A stretch of DNA of 35,869 nt from Carex sylvatica (GCA_964058845.1 CAXKVR010000772.1:1-35869), one strand, 5' to 3'; shown: positions 1 to 11,922, numbered from the stretch's first letter. Numbers and translations are program-made. The notes: a model not told the origin generated them from the letters alone.

Positions 1-74
1 AAACGGAACAGCAAATTCTGTCCGAAATCTCAGTCATTTTATCCGAATCTCCTAATCTTTCCTCGGTACAATTC

Positions 75-82
75 TATATAAA
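75..82 (+). promoter_or_regulatory. TATA box of the polyphenol oxidase gene
   Basis: TATATAAA lies about 190 bp upstream of the polyphenol oxidase start codon, followed by an AT-rich leader. It is the best TATA match in the short upstream region visible. Transcription would start near position 105-115, giving a leader of about 160 nt. This is inferred from motif and position only. Confidence 0.6.
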
Positions 83-274
83 CCCTACTAGAAATCAACT
101 CAAAACCCAAGCTCACCTACTCTGATTCACTGATTAGGTTGTGTGTGCTTGTGTAGTGTATCCGCAATCGTGCTCCATTTTCTCCTCTCATATCCTTGTT
201 ACATTTCCATATAATAATATCAAAACATTCATACGTATACAATTTCTTTTTTCTGGAAGTGACATAAAACTGAA

Positions 275-3200
275 ATGGCCACCTGTCGTGTTGGTTTCAT
301 GGCCAACATGGTCACCTCTGCATGCCCTGTCCAGAGAGAGCGTCGCCTACGCGAACACCGGATCCGTCTCGTACCACCACGTGCAAGCACAAGTTCCAAC
401 AACAACGGTCCCGCAAACAGATTTTCCATGGACCGGCGCGATGTGTTGCTCGGTCTTGGTGGTGCTGCTGCAGCTGCCAGTGTCCTAACTCCCGGGGGAG
501 TCATCCTTCCAGCAATGGCTAATCCGGTGGCCCCACCAGACCTGTCGAAATGTCACACCGCCACCCAGGGCGCTCCCAAGGGCGAAGACCAATGCTGCCC
601 ACCATACAGCAAGGCGGAGCTGCCCACCAAACCTGTCGACTATGACTTCCCACGCACACCTCTGCGCGTAAGGCGGCCGGCCCACGAGGTGAAGGAAGAC
701 CCTGATTACATGAATAAATACACGGAGGCGGTGAGAAAAATGAAGGAGCTGCCAAGTGACCACCCCTGGAACTTCTACCAGCAGGCACTTGTGCATTGCG
801 CATACTGCAACGGTGCCTTTGATCAGGTCGGTCACCAAGGTGTAGCGCTTCAAATGCACTACAGCTGGCTCTTCTTGCCATGGCACCGGTACTACCTGCA
901 TTTCTTTGAGCGGATTCTCGGTAAGCTGATAGACGATGACACATTCACGCTGCCGTATTGGAACTTCGACGTGAAGGAGGGAATGAAAATTCCAGAGATC
1001 TTCACCTCCGATCAAAACTCTCCCCTCTACAATAAAAATAGGTATATACAATCATGTTAATTTCACCAAACAAGTTTGACTCAATCATAATTAATTAATG
1101 ATTTAAAGACTAACATTAATTTTATTTTGAATTAATTATGAGCAGGAACTTGGATCACTACAACAAAATTCTAGATTACAGGTATGGATATGCAAATATT
1201 AGCGGGTCGAACGCGTCTAGTGATGATGAACTAGTGCAAGCGAACATGAGTTACTTGCGATCGACTTTCAAGAACAGCATGCAGCTGCCCGAGCTGTTCA
1301 TGGGGGACCCCCTGAGAGCTGGCGAGCCGGATTCGAGCTTCAAGGGCCAAGGCGGCATCGAGGCCATCCACAACGGCATCCACCAGTTTGTGGGTCCCAC
1401 AGAGGCACCGCACACTGACATGGGCAATTTCGCAACAGCAGCGAAGGACTGCGTGTTTTACAGCCTGCACGCTAATGTGGATCGCTTATGGCACCTCTAC
1501 AGGAACTTCAGAGGTAATCGGATTGAGTTCAATGAGCCCGATTGGCTCGATGCGTCATTCATCTTCTATGATGAGAATGAACGAATTGTTCAAGTCAAGG
1601 TAAAAAATGACACACACACACACACACAAAATTTTATTTTCGGTACAACCAAACTAATATTTCAGGACCCTTTGCGGTGACGTCCACTAAAAGAATGGTA
1701 CTCTAAAATAAATAATTCATATTTTGATCTAATATTAATGATCTTATACTAAATGTACTCAGCATATGAAAAAAGAAATATACACACACACATACATAAA
1801 TACATACATATACATTATAGTTCGATCGTTAGGTAGATCGAAGTCAATCGAATGAACTTGCCATTTCTCAAATTATGATCATAGATTCTGAAAGAGTTTA
1901 TATTCTTAGTACTTGCTTAATTTACTCGAAAAGAATCCTCCCCCGTTTTATTTAAAGTAGAATTACATGAAAGTGTGGCTGAAAAAGAATAGAATTTCAG
2001 TGAACTGTTAGGGTAGCCTAATTCAGATCCTCCCGGGTATCGTAGAAGGGAATTTTTAAGAATTAGTTAGTTCGGACAGTTCTTTTAGCTTTGCACGAAT
2101 CTCACAGCACAACTAATACTGGCTCCCTGCGCCATCCCGAATAGGTACCGTTTTTGAGTTAATCTGAAGCTCACCTTACACATACATGAGAGGATATATA
2201 CGCATTCAGAGTTGCCTGAATACACTAATGTAGTAACGGTTAGTGATGACTATATCTTTACTATCAGAGCTTGAGGTAGAGTCCCTTCAAGGAATAGGCG
2301 GGGCAATTGATTTCATTTATTTTCAAAATTATTTTATTTGTAACTTATATTCTATATAATTTACAGTAAAATATTAACTCCATTACTAAAAGTACAAAAA
2401 CCTATAATAAAAGCAACATTTAACCATTATTAGTAGTGTGCAATATATTATGTAGTAGCATGAAGAACTGTAAATAAAGTTTCTAAACATCTCTCAGTTA
2501 TAACTTACAAGAAATACAATCATAACCAATGATGATTTCACTACTCGTTTCAATTTATGGGCCTTAGCCCTGTAGCATCCTTGATAATATTTGGATCGTT
2601 ATCAATTATTTTAGTAGATAGATTTACCAGCTCCGCATTTATCATTGGTCCATTGTATTTTATGAGGGAGCAAAATCTAATTGCCTTTCTATAATAACTA
2701 CAAACTTTTATAGAGGGGTTCCGATGTATGCACGAATCTAAATGCGGATTGGATGTTTGTTTATTTGTAATTTATAGGTGAAGGATAGTCTGACCCCGAC
2801 GAAGCTGCGGTACACGTATGAGGAAGTGCCTATTCCCTGGATGGGAAGCCTCAGGGTACAGAAGACCAAAGAGACAAAGCGCAAACAAGACCTGAACCTG
2901 GTACGCATCAGCGATTTTGGTACGAAGCCACGTGAGCTCGGTTCAACACCGTTGCGTGTCATTGTGCCCCGCCCTAAGACAAACCGCAAGAAGAAGGACA
3001 AGAATGAGAAGGTTGAGGTGCTCCAAATCAAGGACATCCAGGTCAAATCACAAGGTCCCGCAAGGTTCGATGTGTTTGTGGCTGCACCTTATGGTGACCT
3101 GGCAGGCCCGGATTTCGGTGAATTTGTGGGAAGTTTTGTGAAGCTGCCTCACAAGGCAACAAAAGAAGGGAACAATGAAGTGGAAAAGCACAAGGGAAAG

Positions 3201-3356
3201 ACGAGCCTGAAGCTTGGTCTCACGGCAGTGTTGGAGGACATTGAAGCAGAGGATGCCGAGAAGCTGGTTGTCACGATCCTGCCATCTGGTGGCGATGTTA
3301 CCATTGGTGGCATCCAGCTCAAGCTGGTTCAGGCTGATAGCCCCAGGCTTCAGTGA
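275..3356 (+). CDS. PPO: Polyphenol oxidase (catechol oxidase/tyrosinase type), thylakoid lumen, 3 exons
   Basis: Exons 275-1041, 1146-1599 and 2778-3356 join in frame, with GT-AG introns of 104 and 1178 nt, to give 599 aa, the normal family length. The type-3 dicopper enzyme oxidises o-diphenols to quinones with O2 in the thylakoid lumen. Residues 1-50 look like a stroma-targeting peptide. R54-R55 followed by a Gly/Ala-rich hydrophobic stretch and a likely cleavage after A82 form a twin-arginine lumen signal. CuA ligands are H174, H195 and H204, with C178 placed for the Cys-His thioether. CuB ligands are H331, H335 and H364. C93, C107/C108 and C175 fit the conserved disulfides. The DWL domain starts at D388-W389-L390, the YxY motif is Y419-T-Y421, and the lysine-rich linker at 475-485 leads to the RFDV (KFDV-type) domain at 503. 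No lesion is visible, so it should encode a functional latent enzyme. Preferred substrates cannot be read from sequence. Confidence 0.96.
1610..1628 (+). repeat. (CA)n microsatellite in PPO intron 2
   Basis: An uninterrupted run of CA dinucleotides starts about 11 nt inside the 1178-nt second intron of the polyphenol oxidase gene, very close to its 5' splice site. A second TACA/CACA-rich patch lies near 1778-1815. The rest of the intron shows no recognisable element. Confidence 0.8.
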
Positions 3357-3539
3357 TCATGGATCATCATATCATCTTCCCCGATTAGTATGCATGTTTA
3401 ATTAGGAGGATTAAATAAGATTTAAGAGTGTGTTTTTTATGTTTGGTTGATGGTTTTGTCAGTTTGGCTTTGCCATTTCTCAGTTTCTGTACCAATTAAT
3501 GTATGTTTGTATTGTGGTCGGGGATGATTTGGAGCCGTG

Positions 3540-3545
3540 AATAAA
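3540..3545 (+). terminator. Candidate polyadenylation signal of PPO
   Basis: AATAAA lies about 185 nt after the polyphenol oxidase stop codon, preceded by a T/G-rich 3' region. Its position suits a plant near-upstream element, but plant poly(A) signals are loose. Confidence 0.45.
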
Positions 3546-4164
3546 TTGCAATTTTATTTTCTAGCTAGTAGTTTTGATGTTATCTCTAATCTCTAACTAC
3601 CCTACAAGCTTGCTGGCACGCAAGCATTTTGACTTTATATTAAATTAAATTGAAAATTTATAAATTTAACATGTAAACAAACTAATTATGAATTGAATTG
3701 ATTTTAACGATTTAAATTCATCGTTCAAAATCGATATAATAGATTTTAGAATTAAGCCCACAACAAAGTTTATGCACTTAGAGCACCCTATATTCTACTC
3801 ATAATTTTTAATATGATAGTATTTGAAATTTCTTATTATAATATATATTAATTTGTATTTAAATCCTCGAATTTTTATGAGATACGAATGAATACAGATC
3901 TGTCTTTGTTGTCCAGGGAGAATAACAAAATTGTGAAACAAGTGTGTAAGCAATTGCTCCCTTCAATGATGTTAAGTTTTTCTTTATGTTCAATGTATAT
4001 ATGCATGTCAGTAGAACTATGTAAGGTAGACTATGTTTCATTAATTTCTGACTTGTAAACATTCTATTTTTAATCCATTAACTTTATCACCTCTTTTACC
4101 GTACTTTTGCATAAATGGTGGATATAATGAGTGCCAGCATTATAATTACTTTGAACTTTTTATC
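3546..4164. other. AT-rich intergenic stretch, no gene seen
   Basis: No coding sequence is recognised. The part at 3650-3735 resembles a small AT-rich repeat family seen again at 6361-7200. A ~38-bp segment at 4051-4089 recurs almost identically at 6471-6508, so near-copies of the same flank sit on both sides of the CACTA remnant. Confidence 0.5.
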
Positions 4165-5135
4165 GTCTGTTCGATAAAAACAACCAATGGCGTTGATAAA
4201 CCTCCTCTTTGGCTCCTTTTTTTTTTATTTTTTTATATCCAAGCATTGACTTTTGAGTCTCTCTGATATCGGATGTGTTACAGCACCGATGGCGTGGTGG
4301 TGATGATCTTTAATTACCATCTGTGATGTCAATTGGGCTGTCAGTTTGGATTGATCAATACCAACTGTGTTTCTTTTTGAACCGATGGCGATGTTCTCAA
4401 GATTGCACAAGTTGAAGTGGAACTAGTGAAAAGAGAGGAAGAAAGAGATTATCACACAGAGAGAAATAGAGAGAGATTAGAGAAACCTAGCTTAACATGA
4501 AAGATCATATCACACAAAGAGTAAAGTAGTGAGAAATGTACCGAGCAGAGTAAATGAGGAAGACGAAGAGTGCAGAGAAATTCAAGTTGATTAGATAGTC
4601 ATCTCAGAAGTTAAAACTTTTTTATGTAACACATGGTTTGAATTTAGATCCAACCGTTGTATGCGAGCTAGCACGAATATTAAATCACACAATTACAGAT
4701 CGAATGAACAAGATGTAAACTAAAATTTTCAAATACCTTTGCATATTTTATCGCAAGTTGTGTTCCGTTTCTTTAATATTTTGTTGGAATTAACGCCATC
4801 GGCTTAGGATTGGCACCGATAGTGTTAGTACCCACATTATCAGTTAAACCGATGGCGATCGTTGTGTTGTCGTTTCGTCTTCCTAATATTTTTTTACTAG
4901 CGCAAATTTCGTGCTTTCTCGGATCCGAAATAAATATGCTATTATTCCAAAGGGATCACAGGACCCTGTTATTCTGATCCTAGCTGTTGACCTTTGTTGA
5001 GATTCGGTTGCAAAATACTTTTTTCTTGAGATTCGATCTGAGTCAATTTCTTTTGTTGATTTAGGTTTTCTTATAGTATTGGAGCTCTTCTATATTTCAT
5101 CTATCAAGGAGAGCTCTGATACTATTCGAAACTTA

Positions 5136-5612
5136 CATCTCCTCTCTGAATGTGGTACATAGAATGTGATTGAACAAAATGTATGTTCATCTAAATTATA
5201 ACAGAATATGGTAATGCTTGTTAATTTTTTTATTTGTTGGCACCTGATATGAAGAACTTCAACGTGATATTGAAGGCTGCAGTATCTCCAAAAGGTAGTA
5301 AAGCCAATAATTTGTATTTTGTTTTAATTTTAGAAAACTATTCATTGTTACTTATTATGTGTTGACCTACATCGATCTCCTCTCTGAGTGTGGCACCCGG
5401 AATAGCATTGAACAAAAGGTATATATGTTCATTTAAATTATAACAAAATGATAATGCTTGTCAGTTTTTATATTTGTTAGTGCCTGATATGGAAAACTTC
5501 AACGTGATATTGGAGAAAAAGACCAATGCTGAAATATCTCCAAAAGGTAGTAAAACCAATTATTTGTATTTTGTTTTAATTTTTGAAAAATATCCATTGT
5601 TACTTAATAATG
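5136..5612 (+). repeat. Tandem duplication (~230 bp x 2) inside the CACTA remnant
   Basis: The segments at about 5136-5356 and 5374-5612 are diverged copies. Both contain CTCCTCTCTGA, then GCATTGAACA or GATTGAACA, then AACTTCAACGTGATATTG, then TATCTCCAAAAGGTAGTAAA. The conserved blocks are bounded by GT- and AG-like borders, so this could be a duplicated exon plus intron of a captured gene. Confidence 0.7.
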
Positions 5613-5806
5613 TACGCACTCAAATTTTGTTCAAATTTCAGCCACTAGTAGTGAATATATATGGAGATAATTTCGAGAGAGGACCATCGGATGAGGCTCC
5701 GCGATGTATTTCCTATTTGATCAACCTATTGGCCACTCTTGTACTTAATGAGTTTGATGAACCACAAAGGCTGCAGGCTAGAGGGAAGGATGAATACAAC
5801 TTGTAA
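5474..5806 (+). pseudogene. Unrecognised gene fragment inside the CACTA remnant
   Basis: A 110-codon open frame covers the second copy of the tandem duplication and the unique sequence after it. I do not recognise the product. The frame probably reads through a former intron, because a GT-like border near 5548 and an AG near 5640 flank a T-rich stretch. It could be part of the element's own accessory gene or a captured host exon. There is no sign that it is expressed as an intact protein. Confidence 0.3.
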
Positions 5807-6357
5807 CTACTATTATAATATTTGAATACGACTTATAAGTTAATTATAACTACTATTGTATTTACTATCTAGGGGAAGGATGAAGGCATGATGTGTTTCC
5901 TATCTAGGAGAACGACTTATATATGTATAATATATATGTTGTTGATGCCTATATTATGTGTATAATATATATATTTTAAAAATGTCTAGGCTAGTCCGTA
6001 ATACAAGAATTAATAATAAAATATAATAATTACGTATACATCACCATCGGCTCAGATATTAATGACCGCTAGAAAACTAGGATCTACCAACGCCAAGTCA
6101 AACAAAGCAGATGGTGCAAGACATTATTGCAATTGGATATTAAAATTCAACAAACAGCGTCAATCATATTGGCCGTCAGTGGCGAAACGAAAGCGATGGC
6201 GTAGGGTTTGTCAAACCCGATGGCCAAATGCAACGTCATCGGTTTTGAGCCGATAGCATATGTATGTACATTTCCTATTGGGGCGATAAGCAATGATTCA
6301 GAACCCAATGGCGAAACGCGATTTCAACCGATATTAAAGTGTTTTTCTCTAGTAGTG

Positions 6358-7764
6358 ATTTAGTCGAAATATTATAAATTTAACATGTCAACACATCAAT
6401 AATAAAGTAGATCAATTTCAACGGCTCAACTTAATTTAATACAAAATCAAACAAACAAAAATTGATACTAACTTGTAAACATTCTATTTTTAATCCGTTG
6501 ACTTTATATTACATTTAGTCAAAATATTATAAATTTAATATGTAAACGCATCAATTATAAAGTAGATCAATTTCAAAGGTTTGAATTCTTTATTTGAAGT
6601 CATTTTGATAGGTTTTAAAGTTAAACTCACCAAAAATGTTACTGAGTTTAAAAATACCCTAGTTTTACTCTAATATTATAGTTAAAAACAAATTAAATAC
6701 CGAAAATGCATACCATCAATGAATATAATCATATTATTAAATAATTATTATAATTAAACTAACTTATATGATTAATTTTGAGTAATTAATTTAAAATATG
6801 ATATATAGTATTAAAATTATTCAAAATATTGTTTGTAAATTGAGTAGAATTAGGGTGCTATCAAGCTTACCGAGCTATTTAATTAGCTTAACTCTAAAAT
6901 TTATTGAATTAATTTTAAAAGATAAATTCAAACATTTGAAACTGATCTACTTAAAGAGTGATATATTTATATACAAATTTGCAAATTGATTTAATATAAA
7001 GTAAAAAAATAAATAAAAGCACTAAAATTAATTTATGAATATTTTTTTACTGACCGCTCGACTTTACACAAAATTAATTCAATTATTTATAAATTTTATA
7101 TGTAAATGTATTTCTTTAAGTAGACCAGCTTCAATTGTTTAAATTTGTTATTTGAAACTAATTCAATAGATTTTGAAGTTAACCTTACAAGATACTTAAT
7201 GAGCTTAACAAATATTTTTTTTTGTTGCGCATATTTTTGTATGGATGGATGTCTCACAATTTTCATAATAAACCTATAAATGAGCATATGATTCAAATAT
7301 AACGTCTTCATTTTAATATTTAATAAAAGATTAATTCTTCCGAAAACTTTTTCATATACTACCGCATATTTAATTCCAGAACAATGTAGTTCTACTCTTG
7401 ATAAATTAGCAAATTCTTAATTATATGGATTGCGTAGGTTGTTGGACCGTACAAGATCCATTATAAATAATTAAAGTGGATTTTTTTTCTTCTCAAAATC
7501 TACGTATGAGTGCAATACAATATCAAATATATTTTAATTTGCGTGTGAATTTATTCTTATAAATTCAAATTAAATTATCAAATTATCACTCTCTATACCA
7601 GTGTTGTAAATAACGATCTATACTTATCGGACGGACATGATACAGCCAAGCAATTAATCGGAAATGATCAGCTAATTAGTTTGAAAATTTCGTAACGGTT
7701 TGATCGCCACCAACGACTAATTGATCGATTAATCAATCTAAACAACCGTTTTTTACAAGAAAAA
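6358..7764. repeat. AT-rich region with dispersed direct and inverted ~100-bp repeat copies
   Basis: A diverged AT-rich unit (core TTATAAATTTAAYATGTAAAC, then a GTAGATCAATTTCAA-like block) occurs at about 6366, 6530 and 7085, with an inverted relative at about 6850-6985. The same unit is seen at 3655-3735. The pattern suggests decayed small transposons. Open frames here translate to low-complexity Ile/Lys/Leu-rich peptides and are not credible genes. Confidence 0.5.
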
Positions 7765-8335
7765 GGGAGAATTTCACGTATACCCCTAAAAAACTTCACT
7801 ATATATATTTTTGCTCTAAACTTTGAAATTACGTATTTCTCCTCTCTAAACTTCAAAAATTCAAAAATTTATCTATTTTATTGTCTTTTATATTAAAATT
7901 TATTTTAAATTTATAAAATATCAATTTTACTCTTTATTAAAAACATAAAAAGCTCATCGAACTCAAAATTTGAATCTTAAGAGTTTCTCTATCGTCCGAT
8001 CTGCTTTAAAATTTGTGCATGCAAGATCAGTACTAATCTTGAAGCAATGATACACCTATATTGAAGCGACATGCACATATCTTAATGCAATTCGTGTGGA
8101 CTAGATGGTAGAGGAATCCTTAAGATTCAATTTTGAATCTGATAGGTATTTTGTGCTTTTAATAAATGATAAAATGGGTCTTTTATAAATTCATAATGAA
8201 TTTTAATATCAAAGATAATAAGATGGGTAAATTTGTGAGTTTTTAAAATTTAGAAGGGGCAATATATAATTTCAAATTTTAGAGTGAAACATATGTAATT
8301 TTAAAGTTTTTAAAGGATATATGTAAAATTCCCCC
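7765..8335. mobile_element. Foldback element, copy A (571 bp)
   Basis: The two halves are inverted copies of each other. The left end (GGGAGAATTTCACGTATA) pairs with the reverse complement of the right end (GGGGGAATTTTACATATA), and the match continues inward for over 200 bp. Flanking AAGAAAAA (7757-7764) and GAGAAAAA (8336-8343) look like an imperfect 8-bp target duplication. There is no coding capacity. It would be transcribed as a long hairpin. Confidence 0.75.
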
Positions 8336-8348
8336 GAGAAAAACATTA

Positions 8349-8609
8349 CAGTTTTTCTTGATACCGTAAAGCATTTGTACCAGAACACTGTAATTCCCGT
8401 GTCAAGACGAATGAACGAATCTTCGAACAGCTTTTCTGACACGAGCACTAACAAAGTGGAAACAGATGTCAGGTAAAAAAACGTGAGAACCAAAAAAAGC
8501 TAGCAGGTACCAATTAGTTGATTGTTTATCTCTATTTATCATTGTGATTGAAATTATTGGTGAAGCCGAATCACTCTGGTTTTGGAATTCGTATCCTCTG
8601 CATTAACTC
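8349..8609 (+). repeat. Long direct repeat, copy 1 (~261 bp)
   Basis: This segment is nearly identical to 13944-14214, differing by a 10-nt insertion and a few substitutions. Together with the adjoining foldback copy A it forms the first copy of a ~0.8 kb segmental duplication. Its end carries TATCCTCTGCATTAACTC, a terminal sequence also found on the MITE at 34166-34366. Confidence 0.9.
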
Positions 8610-8802
8610 AAAAGGGAATCTTGGAATTTTTTGAGTTAATGAATTTTGAGTTAGGAAAATTTATTAACTAAAAAAAATTCAGGTTCTGTGCCAGAAAAAG
8701 TCTTGTCCTTTTAAAAAGTTGAGTGACAAAATTTTATAAGAAACCTAGACTACACCAAGAAAACAAATTGTATTGCACAAGCATATATACACACACACAG
8801 AA

Positions 8803-9194
8803 AGATGTGTTACGTGCATTGTAATGTATAATTATTTATGTACATTAGGCTACAAATTACGTGATTTAAAGTTCAAATAACCGATTCAAACCGTTCATCT
8901 TGTTGTCCATTTAATATGTGTTTGGAGACTAAATTTTACATTTTTTTTAAATTTTTTTACTATTATTTGTTAAAAATCAATGTTTTTTATGGTTCATATT
9001 TGTCTGAAAACAGGGATTTTCAATAAATCTAAAAAAATAGTAAAAAAATTTCAAAATAAAAAAAATTTGGTCTCCAAACACATATTAACATGGACAACAA
9101 TATTAACGGTTTGGATCGGTTATTTGAATTTTGAATCATGTGATTGTCCAATGTACAAAAATGACTATACATTGCAATGTACCGTAGCACATCT
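8803..9194. mobile_element. Foldback MITE (~390 bp)
   Basis: The left arm (about 8803-8985) and right arm (about 9000-9194) are inverted copies. For example, AGATGTGTTACGTGCATTG pairs with the complement AGATGTGCTACGGTACATTG, and TATGTGTTTGGAGAC is matched inverted at 9068-9083. The long open frame starting at 8980 is just one arm of this structure, not a gene. Confidence 0.75.
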
Positions 9195-9205
9195 CTCTAT
9201 ATATA

Positions 9206-9500
9206 CCGAAATTTTTAAAAATACCATATTTTAAAAAATGGTAAACCAAAAGACTACGATTTTGTGAAATTTCAAAAAATAGCATGGTCGCATTTAGAAA
9301 ATGCGGCCACTTTTTTTTTTTGCCTTCTCATGCGGCAGTTTAACCTGAAAATAAAAAATGGATGGCCGCATCACCTAGATGCGGCCCGTAAAAAGGTGAC
9401 CGCACCTAGAGAATGCGGCAATACTATTTTTTGAAATTTTACGGAATCGTGATTTTTTGATTTATTATTTTTGAAAAAATAGTACATTTAAAAATTTCGG
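9206..9500. mobile_element. Foldback MITE with GCGGCC-rich core (295 bp)
   Basis: The ends CCGAAATTTTTAAAAATACC and, inverted, CCGAAATTTTTAAATGTACT are near-perfect terminal repeats extending about 90 bp. The core carries repeated ATGCGGCC/GGCCGCAT motifs. Both flanks are TATATA. It lies 11 bp from the previous MITE, so two independent insertions share one AT-rich target. Confidence 0.8.
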
Positions 9501-10136
9501 ATATATATATATATATGATGTGACATGATATTGTACGCACAAAACACAACACATGATTTTGTCAGTTTTTTATTAATAAATTTTTTTCAAAAAAAAAGTT
9601 AGAGCCGCATAATCATTCTGCAGACCTCCAATCCGGGACTGCAGAAAGTCTATATGGTCTGGGTAGATCTCGAATCACCCAGAAACAACAGTTTTCCGAT
9701 ATTTTTATTTTGGTCTAATAAATAAAAATTTCGGCCGAAGAAGAACAAATGTCGTTCTCATCATTTAAAAAAAATTCATTATCATCCATTACGCAGATAA
9801 TAACTAACCATATCTATTGTTTGCACAATTATTATCTATTGCAAGTATTATTTGATTGCGCAGATAATAAATGCGCACCTCAATATAATTATTGAAAATT
9901 TTCAAAAAATAACAGCAACTACCTGAGTATGTCTATTTTATTTGGAACCGAATTTTTCGTCTTTAGAGTTATTGTCAGTGGGCCTCCAATTCAAAAATTA
10001 AATGTGACCTGCACCCTTTAATAGTAACCGACCCTACATTTCAGTTACTGAAGAAGCAGGAAATTCCTGCATCCGGAGACAGATGATCTCCTTCCATTTT
10101 ATTTTGAAAAATGGTAACTACCAGAAATTTGGGGCC
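9501..10136. other. Intergenic stretch, no gene seen
   Basis: AT-rich sequence with a short GCAGA-bordered inverted motif near 9618-9648 and repeated CGCAGATAATAA-type motifs near 9794-9870. I recognise no coding region or complete element. Confidence 0.4.
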
Positions 10137-10248
10137 GAACTTTGTAAGTTGAAAATATGTTTATTTACTCTTAAATGTTTTTTTAAAGACTAAATATCTA
10201 CTAAATATTATATTCCTTTTATTTGTAAGCCCGTAAAAGAAAGAAGAG

Positions 10249-10662
10249 GAGGGTTCAAATGCTTTCATCTTTTGTGTCTTCACCATGTTTCTATTTTTAA
10301 AAAATTTTAACAATTCAAAATTTAAAACTTAAAAGTCAAAATAAAACCGTTGGATATGATCTACACCATTTTATCTATGCACGTGTAAAAAATTATGACA
10401 TTTTAATTTTATTTTGATTTTCATCAAGAGCTTGTAAAAAACACACTAATGTGGATGACTTCTAGACGTTGATTTTTGAACTTATTGATTCACATAAAAA
10501 TAAAATTGAAATGTGATAATTTTTTATGAGCACATAGAGAAAATAACATAGATCACATCTAACGGTTTTATTTTGACTTTTAAGTTTTAAATTTTAAATT
10601 ATTAAAAAAAATTAAAGTGGAGACATGGTGGAAACACAAAAAATAAAGGCATTTAAACCCTC
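10249..10662. mobile_element. Foldback MITE (~414 bp)
   Basis: GAGGGTTCAAATG at the left end is mirrored by the complement GAGGGTTTAAATG at the right end. Longer inner matches are TTTGTGT plus CACCATGT and TTTAAAACTTAAAAGTCAA. It starts about 10 bp after the GRAM intron fragment ends, consistent with insertion at the start of the pseudogene's exon 2. Confidence 0.75.
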
Positions 10663-10720
10663 TTCAAGAAAGAAAGGGTGCACGTAATATATAATAATTA
10701 TCCAAATAATAGCAACTACG

Positions 10721-11364
10721 TCACTATATATATTTTTTTCTCTAAACTTTAAAATTACGTATTTCTCCTCTCTAAACTTTAAAATTCACAAATTTATCTA
10801 TTTTATTATCTTTTATATTAAAATTCATTCTAAATTTATAAAATATTCATTTTACTCTTTATTAAAAGCATAAAAAGCTCATCAGACTCAAAATTTGAAT
10901 CTTAAGGGTTTCTCTACCGTCCAATCTGCTTTAAAATTCATCCACACAAGATCAGCACCAATCATGAAGCGATGATGCACCTATATTGATGCGACATCTA
11001 CATATCTTAATGCGATGCATGCTGATCAAAATTGCTTTAAGATATGTGCGCACTATATCAACATAAATCTTGAAGCGAACATGCATGGATATTGAAGCGA
11101 CACGCACATATCTTAATGTGATGCGCGTGGATTAGACGGTAGAGGAATCCTTAAGATTCAATTTTGAATCTGATTGGTGTTTTGTCTTTTAATAAAGAGT
11201 AAAATGGGTCTTTTATAAATTCATAATGAATTTTAATATCAAAGAAAATAAGATGGGTAAATTTGTGAGTTTTTATAATTTAGAAGGGGCAGTATATAAT
11301 TTCAAATTTTAGAGGGAAAATATGTAATTTTAAATTTTTTTAGGGATATATGTAAAATTCCTCC
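10721..11364. mobile_element. Foldback element, copy B (~644 bp)
   Basis: Close relative of copy A at 7765-8335, beginning at the position equivalent to 7796, so the outermost ~30 bp of the left arm is missing. It has an extra ~80 bp in the centre around GATGCGATGCATGC. It is followed by ATTACAGTTTTTTCT, the same neighbour that copy A has, which shows the flanking DNA was duplicated together with the element. Confidence 0.8.
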
Positions 11365-11922
11365 AAAAAAAAAATATTACAGTTTTTTCTAAAATTTTTT
11401 TAGTTAGCACCTTAATAAATCGGAATTAAATAATTACCACCCTCTAAGCTATATTTTCATTCCTACCATCCACGCATACCCAATCGGCGCATCAAATTGA
11501 ACTAGTGCGCAGAATAGGAATGCACACCAATTTAGTCCGCATACTGGAGAGGCGCATCAAATGGTGCGCATACTAGGTTGGCGCACAACGCTGACATTTT
11601 TAAAAATACCCAAAAAAATAAATTATTAAGAATAACCGAGTTTTAGGAAAAAATTTAAAAATGCCCAAACCGTACATAATATATATGGTCCAGAATTAAA
11701 ATTCCAGACCATATATAATATTTATGGTCCAGAATTAAAATTCCAGACCATATATAATATTTATAGTCCAGTTCTTTTTTTTCGAACCATATATAATATT
11801 TACGGTCTGGGATTTTTTTTTTTAAGAGGTTTTAGGATTTATTGGAATTTAGTTTAGTTTGTGTTTGGAGATAATGTTATTCAATTTGTTTGGAATTTAG
11901 ATTATATTAAATTGTTAAGTTA

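Larger units (their letters stand above)
4165..6357. mobile_element. CACTA (En/Spm-type) transposon remnant
   Basis: The right end reads, in reverse complement, CACTACTAGAGAAAAAC (6341-6357), a typical CACTA terminus. Many short subterminal motifs of the type ACCGATGGCG or CGCCATCGG occur near both ends (4184, 4283, 4381, 4793, 4853 and 6041-6330), as expected for transposase-binding subterminal repeats. The left terminus is degenerate: the best match is at about 4165, roughly 13 of 18 bases. The ATC/ATT flanks are weak as a 3-bp target duplication. At ~2.2 kb with no recognisable transposase, this is a non-autonomous or decayed copy. Confidence 0.6.
8538..10238 (+). pseudogene. Scattered intron-1 fragments of the GRAM gene
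   Basis: ATCATTGTGATTGAAATTAT at 8538-8557 is identical to 25794-25813 in intron 1 of the GRAM gene. The block 10137-10238 matches the last ~85 nt of that intron (25829-25916), sharing the identical run CTAAATATCTACTAAATATT and ending at the exon-2 acceptor, here TTTGTAAG instead of TTTGTAG. Foldback elements separate the two pieces. I infer a broken duplicate of the GRAM gene; its exon-2 remnant is at 21509. Confidence 0.6.

Noticed and set aside
485..1051. 188-codon open frame antisense to PPO exon 1
   Set aside because: Shadow of a GC-richer coding exon; the + strand encodes a clear PPO with copper ligands.
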